Below, piece by piece: positions 6,214 through 10,261 of a stretch of 10,261 bases of DNA; the first letter of the stretch is position 1; each line of letters starts with the position of its first letter. The notes beneath the pieces are model-generated. The model was given only the letters and a program-made list of their open reading frames with translations. It was not told the origin of the DNA and searched no databases. A program made the translations under genes and the position numbers. Origin of the DNA: Paraprevotella stercoravium (GTDB lineage: Bacteria; Bacteroidota; Bacteroidia; Bacteroidales; Bacteroidaceae); NCBI GenBank assembly GCA_018883665.1, contig JAHLFU010000210.1:1-10261 (forward strand), written 5' to 3'.

Positions 6214-6228
6214 TTCCAGATCTGGAAT
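6213..6228. repeat. Perfect 16-bp palindrome touching the hsp20 stop codon
   Basis: ATTCCAGATCTGGAAT is its own reverse complement and begins at the last base of the hsp20 TAA. It sits five bases before the strong stem-loop at 6234. It could be a binding site for a dimeric regulator or a small second hairpin in the hsp20 3' end. Confidence 0.5.
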
Positions 6229-6233
6229 GTCGT

Positions 6234-6278
6234 AAGGTCGGACAGGCTTTTCTTGTTCGGAAAAGCCGTCCGACCTTT
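6234..6278 (+). terminator. Strong stem-loop between hsp20 and the sigma-factor gene
   Basis: AAGGTCGGAC (6234-6243) pairs with GTCCGACCTT (6268-6277). After one unpaired A, GGCTTTTC (6245-6252) pairs with GAAAAGCC (6260-6267), leaving a seven-base loop. The 18-bp stem is followed by only a short T-run (ending at 6278, then AA), so it may be a leaky terminator. Only 36 bases separate it from the sigma-factor ATG, too few for a normal separate promoter. Transcription of the sigma factor, pfkA and the antiporter probably depends on read-through or on a promoter overlapping this element. The stem would also protect the hsp20 mRNA end. Confidence 0.75.
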
Positions 6279-6314
6279 AACAGACACTTCCGGAACAGGG
6301 AACCGGCACAACCG

Positions 6315-6812
6315 ATGAAGGAATTCGATTTTGAAAAAGAACTACTTGGCGTACAGGACGAACTGTTCCGTTTTGCGTACAAACTGACAGCTAACAGGGA
6401 GAAGGCGGAAGACCTGTTGCAGGATACCCTGCTCAAGGCAATGCTTCACAAAGAAAGTTACAACAAGAACACGAATTTCAAAGGGTGGCTGTTTATCATC
6501 ATGCGCAACACGTTTATCAACGGTTACCGGGCGGAGGTCGGTCATACCCGCCTGTACATATCCTCCGATCCTGCATATTATTCGCGGATCATGGACGAGT
6601 CCCGTAGAGAGGAGGTGGACAAGAACTATGACCTGGAAAAGATACGTAATGCCATCAAAAGTTTACCGGAGTCACATTTCATACCTTTTGAGATGTACCT
6701 GTCAGGATTCAAATACCGTGAGATAGCGGAAAGAACCGGCGTGAGTTTGGGAACTATAAAGAGCCGTATTTTTCACTGCCGGAAAAAACTGAAAGCTATA
6801 TTGGCAGAATGA
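6315..6812 (+). CDS. ECF-type RNA polymerase sigma factor (165 aa)
   Basis: A two-domain sigma-70 family factor that directs RNA polymerase to its own promoter class. Region 2 (about 13-75) shows DELFRFAYKLTANREKAEDL, then DTLLKAML and NFKGWLFIIMRNTFINGYR, which are the core-binding and -10 recognition helices. Region 4 (about 107-160) has the helix-turn-helix YREIAERTGVSLGTIKSRIF (134-153) that reads the -35 element. No anti-sigma gene lies beside it; pfkA begins 22 bases downstream. Bacteroides has ECF factors for oxidative stress (EcfO) that act with a dedicated anti-sigma; I cannot tell whether this is an orthologue. It may control this cluster or be controlled by its own expression level. 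The start lacks a good Shine-Dalgarno sequence; the ATG at 6315 gives the normal length. Confidence 0.93.
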   Translation: MKEFDFEKELLGVQDELFRFAYKLTANREKAEDLLQDTLLKAMLHKESYNKNTNFKGWLFIIMRNTFINGYRAEVGHTRLYISSDPAYYSRIMDESRREEVDKNYDLEKIRNAIKSLPESHFIPFEMYLSGFKYREIAERTGVSLGTIKSRIFHCRKKLKAILAE

Positions 6813-6834
6813 AACAAAACAAGAACTGAGATAG

Positions 6835-7821
6835 ATGAAAAAAGATGAATATATAGGAATTCTGACTTCCGGAGGGGACGCTTCCGGAATGAACGCGGCT
6901 ATCCGTGCCGTGACCCGCGCCGCTATTTTTAACGGATTTAAAGTGAAAGGAATTTATAGAGGTTACGAGGGGCTGATTGCCGGTGAAGTGAAAGAACTCA
7001 CTACGGAAGACGTAAGCAGCATTATCCAGAGGGGAGGTACCATACTGAAAACAGCCCGCTCCGAGACTTTCATCACTCCCGAAGGACGCAAGAAAGCTTA
7101 TGAGATCATACAGAAAGAGAACATCAATGCATTGATAATTATCGGTGGAGACGGTTCCCTGACGGGAGCCCGGATCTTTGCGGAGGAGTATGATGTGACG
7201 TGCATAGGATTGCCCGGCACCATTGACAATGATCTGTACGGCACCGATTTTACCATAGGATATGATACAGCCCTGAACACCATCGTGGAGTGTGTGGACA
7301 AAATCCGGGATACGGCCACCTCGCACGACCGCATTTTCTTTGTCGAGGTGATGGGGCGTGATGCGGGCTTCCTGGCACAAAACAGCGCAATAGCTTCCGG
7401 TGCTGAAGCGGCCATCATTCCGGAAGACCGGACGGACGTGGACCAGTTGGAAACATTCATCGGACGTGGATTCAGAAAGACGAAAAACAGCAGCATCGTA
7501 ATTGTGACCGAAAGTCCTGAAAACAAGAATGGAGGTGCCATGTATTACGCCGACCGGGTAAAGAAGGAATATCCCGGATATGATGTCAGGGTTTCTATCC
7601 TGGGCCATCTGCAACGGGGTGGCGCTCCGAGTGCCAATGACCGCATACTGGCAAGCCGGCTGGGTGAAGCCGCAATCCAGGCCTTGATGGAAGGCCAGCG
7701 AAATGTTATGATAGGCATACGGAACAACGAGATTGTTTATGTTCCTTTTGTCCAGGCAATCAAAAAGGACAAGCCTATTGACAAAAGCCTGATCCGGGTC
7801 CTTAACGAATTATCGATCTAA
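6835..7821 (+). CDS. pfkA: ATP-dependent 6-phosphofructokinase
   Basis: The enzyme phosphorylates fructose 6-phosphate to fructose 1,6-bisphosphate, the substrate of the aldolase encoded upstream. Motifs in order are GILTSGGDASGMNAAIRA (8-25), GGDGSLTGA (104-112), PGTIDND with catalytic D131 (127-133), MGRDAGFLA (173-181), and GHLQRGGAPSANDR (257-270). The Gly in GGDG and the Gly in PGTIDND mark the ATP-using form; pyrophosphate-using enzymes have Asp and Lys at these sites. At 328 residues it is a normal PfkA subunit. Bacteroides commonly carry several phosphofructokinases, including PPi-type enzymes, so this is likely an accessory copy. It follows the sigma-factor gene by 22 bases and precedes the antiporter by 13, so the three are probably co-transcribed. 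Confidence 0.97.
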   Translation: MKKDEYIGILTSGGDASGMNAAIRAVTRAAIFNGFKVKGIYRGYEGLIAGEVKELTTEDVSSIIQRGGTILKTARSETFITPEGRKKAYEIIQKENINALIIIGGDGSLTGARIFAEEYDVTCIGLPGTIDNDLYGTDFTIGYDTALNTIVECVDKIRDTATSHDRIFFVEVMGRDAGFLAQNSAIASGAEAAIIPEDRTDVDQLETFIGRGFRKTKNSSIVIVTESPENKNGGAMYYADRVKKEYPGYDVRVSILGHLQRGGAPSANDRILASRLGEAAIQALMEGQRNVMIGIRNNEIVYVPFVQAIKKDKPIDKSLIRVLNELSI

Positions 7822-7834
7822 AATAACCGTTAAT

Positions 7835-10081
7835 ATGTCAGAAGTTGCTCCTTTAATATCGGATCTTGCCATAATTCTGATTATTGCCGGTATTGTAACC
7901 GTCATTTTCAAGTGGCTGAAGCAACCGGTCATATTGGGCTACATTGTAGCCGGTATTATGGCGGGTCCTTCCGTTTCCCTGGTCCCGACTGTTTCCGATC
8001 CTGCCAATATCAAAATATGGGCGGACATCGGTGTCATTTTTCTGCTGTTCGCGATGGGACTGGACTTTTCGTTCAAGAAATTGATAAATGTGGGCATTAC
8101 GGCTATCGTTGCCACTGTCACTATTGTATGTGGCATGATGTTCATAGGCTATACAGCGGGGAATGCAATGGGGTTCTCCCACATGAGCAGTATTTTTCTG
8201 GGTGGAATGTTGTCCATGTCGTCCACGGCCATCGTATTCAAGGCCTTCAATGACATGGGACTTCTCCAACAGAAATTCACCGGCATTGTCTTGGGGATTC
8301 TTGTCATCGAAGATCTGGTGGCGGTAGTGATGATGGTTATTCTTTCCACGTTGGCGGTAGGCAAACATTTTGAAGGGAAGGAGATGCTGGAAAGTATATT
8401 GAAGCTGGCCGCTTTCCTGATTTTCTGGTCGGCATTGGGTATCTATCTGATACCTACCCTGCTGAAGAAGATACGCCGTTTCACCAGCAACGAGATTTTA
8501 TTGATAACCTCTCTGGGACTTTGCCTGGGAATGGTGATGATTGCGACAAAAGCGGGATTTTCTGCCGCATTGGGAGCCTTTGTCATGGGGTCCCTGCTGG
8601 CAGAGACCGTTGAAGCGGAAAAAATCGCACATATCGTACAGCCGGTAAAAGACCTGTTCGCTTCCATATTTTTCGTGTCGGTGGGAATGATGATCGATCC
8701 TGCCATGATGTGGGAATATGCCGTCCCTATTCTTATCCTGACATTGCTGGTACTGTCCGGTCAGGTCCTGTTCGGGAGCTTTGGTGTCCTGCTTTCCGGC
8801 CAGCCGTTGAAAATTGCCATACAGTCCGGCTTTTCACTGACACAGGTCGGTGAGTTCGCATTCATCATCGCATCTTTAGGCGTCAGTCTGAATGTCACGG
8901 ACAAGTATCTCTATCCGGTCATAGTGGCCGTATCTGTCATAACGACTTTTCTTACCCCCTATATGATACGGCTTTCGGAACCGGCATACCGGTTTATAGA
9001 CATCCACATGCCTGGATTCCTGAAAGATTATCTCGTACACTATACGTCCGGGGCAATGACTGTAAAACACCAGGGCACTTGGCATAAACTGATCCGGTCT
9101 ATGCTGGTGTCTGTCACACTCTATCTGGTCGTATGCGTTTTTTTCATCACTTTATATTTTTCCTATGTGCATCCTTTGATTAGGAAAAGTCTGCCGGGAA
9201 TGGAAGGGAACTTGTTGGGCTTCATCATCATCTTTCTTGTCATATCTCCGTTTCTATGGGCCATCATCATGAAAAAGAACAATTCAGCCGAGTTCCGTAA
9301 ACTCTGGACGGACAACAAGTTCAACAGAGGGCCTTTGGTATCAATCGTACTTGTCAAAATACTGATTTGCACGATTATCATGATGAGTATCATTACCCAT
9401 CTTTTCAATGTTGCCTTGGGAGCCGGGCTGGTAGTTTCTTCCCTTATCATTGCCGTCATTTATTTCTCCAAGCGGATCAAGAAACGGTCGCTGACTATAG
9501 AGAGACAATTTATGGCAAACTTTCAAGGGACGGATGGGAATGGACTTTCTACAGAAAGTGATACAGGCTCCACCCTTGGCAGCAATATCCCGTTCAAGGA
9601 ATTACATTTGGCGGATTTCACAGTATCCCCTGATTCCATATATGTGGGCAGAACATTAAAAGAAAGCAGCCTGCGCACCTTGTTTCAGATAAATGTGATT
9701 TCAATCACCCGTGGAGAAAAACGCCTGGATATACCACAAGGGGAAGAGCATCTCTATCCATATGACAAGGTTACGGTCGTAGGTACGGACCGGCAGTTGG
9801 AAAGCTTCCGGACATCCATGGAGCAAAAGAAGGTAGAAAGGAACGGGAACCGAACATCCTCGCAGGATGAGATGGAAATAGGGCAATTTCCTGTCGAAGG
9901 AGGTTCACCATTGATCGGAAAGACGATCCGGGAGGCAGACATATCGGATAGCATCATTATCGGAATAGAGAGAAGTACCGTGAATATTATGAATCCAGAC
10001 CCTGATACAATTTTCAAGGAGAATGATACGGTATGGATTGTCGGTAAACGAAAAATAATAAAAGGATTGAATAAAGATTAG
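7835..10081 (+). CDS. CPA2-family cation:proton antiporter with extra membrane block and two C-terminal RCK_C domains
   Basis: A 748-residue membrane antiporter, probably exchanging K+ or Na+ for H+. Residues 1-380 form the Na+/H+ exchanger domain: QPVILGYIVAGIMAGP (30-45), FLLFAMGLDFSF (69-80), LGGMLSMSSTAIV (122-134), the VIEDLVAV helix with likely ion-binding D160, and FFVSVGMMIDP (279-289) with SLTQVGEFAFI (334-344). Residues 419-544 add four more hydrophobic segments not found in standard KefB/KefC proteins. Residues about 587-665 and 679-748 resemble two RCK_C (TrkA_C) ligand-sensing domains, separated by a polar linker. There is no RCK_N nucleotide-binding (GxGxxG) domain, so it is not gated like KefB by NAD and glutathione. 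RCK_C domains in other bacteria bind small ligands, including c-di-AMP in some; whether that applies here is unknown. It is the last gene of the run. Confidence 0.9.
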   Translation: MSEVAPLISDLAIILIIAGIVTVIFKWLKQPVILGYIVAGIMAGPSVSLVPTVSDPANIKIWADIGVIFLLFAMGLDFSFKKLINVGITAIVATVTIVCGMMFIGYTAGNAMGFSHMSSIFLGGMLSMSSTAIVFKAFNDMGLLQQKFTGIVLGILVIEDLVAVVMMVILSTLAVGKHFEGKEMLESILKLAAFLIFWSALGIYLIPTLLKKIRRFTSNEILLITSLGLCLGMVMIATKAGFSAALGAFVMGSLLAETVEAEKIAHIVQPVKDLFASIFFVSVGMMIDPAMMWEYAVPILILTLLVLSGQVLFGSFGVLLSGQPLKIAIQSGFSLTQVGEFAFIIASLGVSLNVTDKYLYPVIVAVSVITTFLTPYMIRLSEPAYRFIDIHMPGFLKDYLVHYTSGAMTVKHQGTWHKLIRSMLVSVTLYLVVCVFFITLYFSYVHPLIRKSLPGMEGNLLGFIIIFLVISPFLWAIIMKKNNSAEFRKLWTDNKFNRGPLVSIVLVKILICTIIMMSIITHLFNVALGAGLVVSSLIIAVIYFSKRIKKRSLTIERQFMANFQGTDGNGLSTESDTGSTLGSNIPFKELHLADFTVSPDSIYVGRTLKESSLRTLFQINVISITRGEKRLDIPQGEEHLYPYDKVTVVGTDRQLESFRTSMEQKKVERNGNRTSSQDEMEIGQFPVEGGSPLIGKTIREADISDSIIIGIERSTVNIMNPDPDTIFKENDTVWIVGKRKIIKGLNKD

Positions 10082-10137
10082 AACTTATTTAATTTAATAT
10101 AAAATGTCATGGAATATTCAAGTTATAATGTAAATAC

Positions 10138-10151
10138 CCCTCAATGGAGGG
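10138..10151 (+). repeat. Small hairpin after the antiporter gene
   Basis: CCCTC (10138-10142) and GAGGG (10147-10151) pair around loop AATG. There is no T-run. It lies in the spacer between the antiporter stop and the terminator and has no obvious job. Confidence 0.25.
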
Positions 10152-10189
10152 AGATTACAGTAGGGATCTTCAAGAAATAGTATAAAATT

Positions 10190-10225
10190 AGCCAACTAAT
10201 TCATTGCGAGTTAGTTGGCTTTTTT
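10190..10225 (+). terminator. Intrinsic terminator closing the gene run
   Basis: AGCCAACTAA (10190-10199) and TTAGTTGGCT (10211-10220) form a perfect 10-bp stem with an 11-base loop, followed by five more T. It stands 108 bases after the antiporter stop and is a textbook intrinsic terminator. It sets the right end of the plus-strand transcription unit. Confidence 0.85.
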
Positions 10226-10261
10226 GTATCTTTAGGTATTCCCCCGTAAATAAGGTTTGAC

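Noticed and set aside
6796..7614. 272-codon frame antisense to pfkA
   Set aside because: It lies entirely opposite a pfkA gene with all family motifs; long antisense frames are common in such genes.
1..10261. CRISPR array, tRNA or rRNA genes
   Set aside because: No regularly spaced repeats, cloverleaf sequences or conserved rRNA segments were seen on either strand.

Overview
The window looks like chromosomal DNA from a member of the Bacteroidales, probably Bacteroides or a close relative. The evidence is the protein repertoire (a FtnA-type ferritin, an ATP-type phosphofructokinase, a class I FbaB aldolase, a CPA2 antiporter) together with AT-rich spacers and starts that mostly lack a Shine-Dalgarno sequence. 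The assignment is by inspection only.

Layout. Positions 1-407 hold the 5' part of an unrecognised gene on the minus strand that runs off the left edge. Positions 408-1760 are AT-rich and poor in genes. They contain decayed or short open frames, a sequence resembling an insertion-sequence end (about 625-641) and several inverted repeats. From 1761 to 10081 everything lies on the plus strand: a 69-residue unknown protein, a ferritin paralogue that has lost its ferroxidase centre, a MarC-family membrane protein, an intact ferritin, fbaB (class I aldolase), gpmA (2,3-BPG-dependent phosphoglycerate mutase), a small heat-shock protein, an ECF sigma factor, pfkA and a large CPA2 antiporter. A strong terminator closes the run at 10190-10225. 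A second strong stem-loop sits inside it, between hsp20 and the sigma factor (6234-6278).

How the genes may work together (inference). Two ferritin-fold proteins, a holdase chaperone, a sigma factor and an ion antiporter surround three glycolytic enzymes. The aldolase and the mutase both belong to the classes that need no catalytic metal. The set reads as a stress-survival module that stores iron, protects protein, adjusts ion and pH balance and keeps glycolysis running when metal-dependent isoenzymes are impaired. In gene content it recalls the transmissible stress-tolerance loci of Proteobacteria (small Hsp plus KefB-like antiporter), but the glycolytic and ferritin components differ. The glycolysis half (from 3896) is visibly richer in G and C than the left third of the window, which suggests the region was assembled from different sources.
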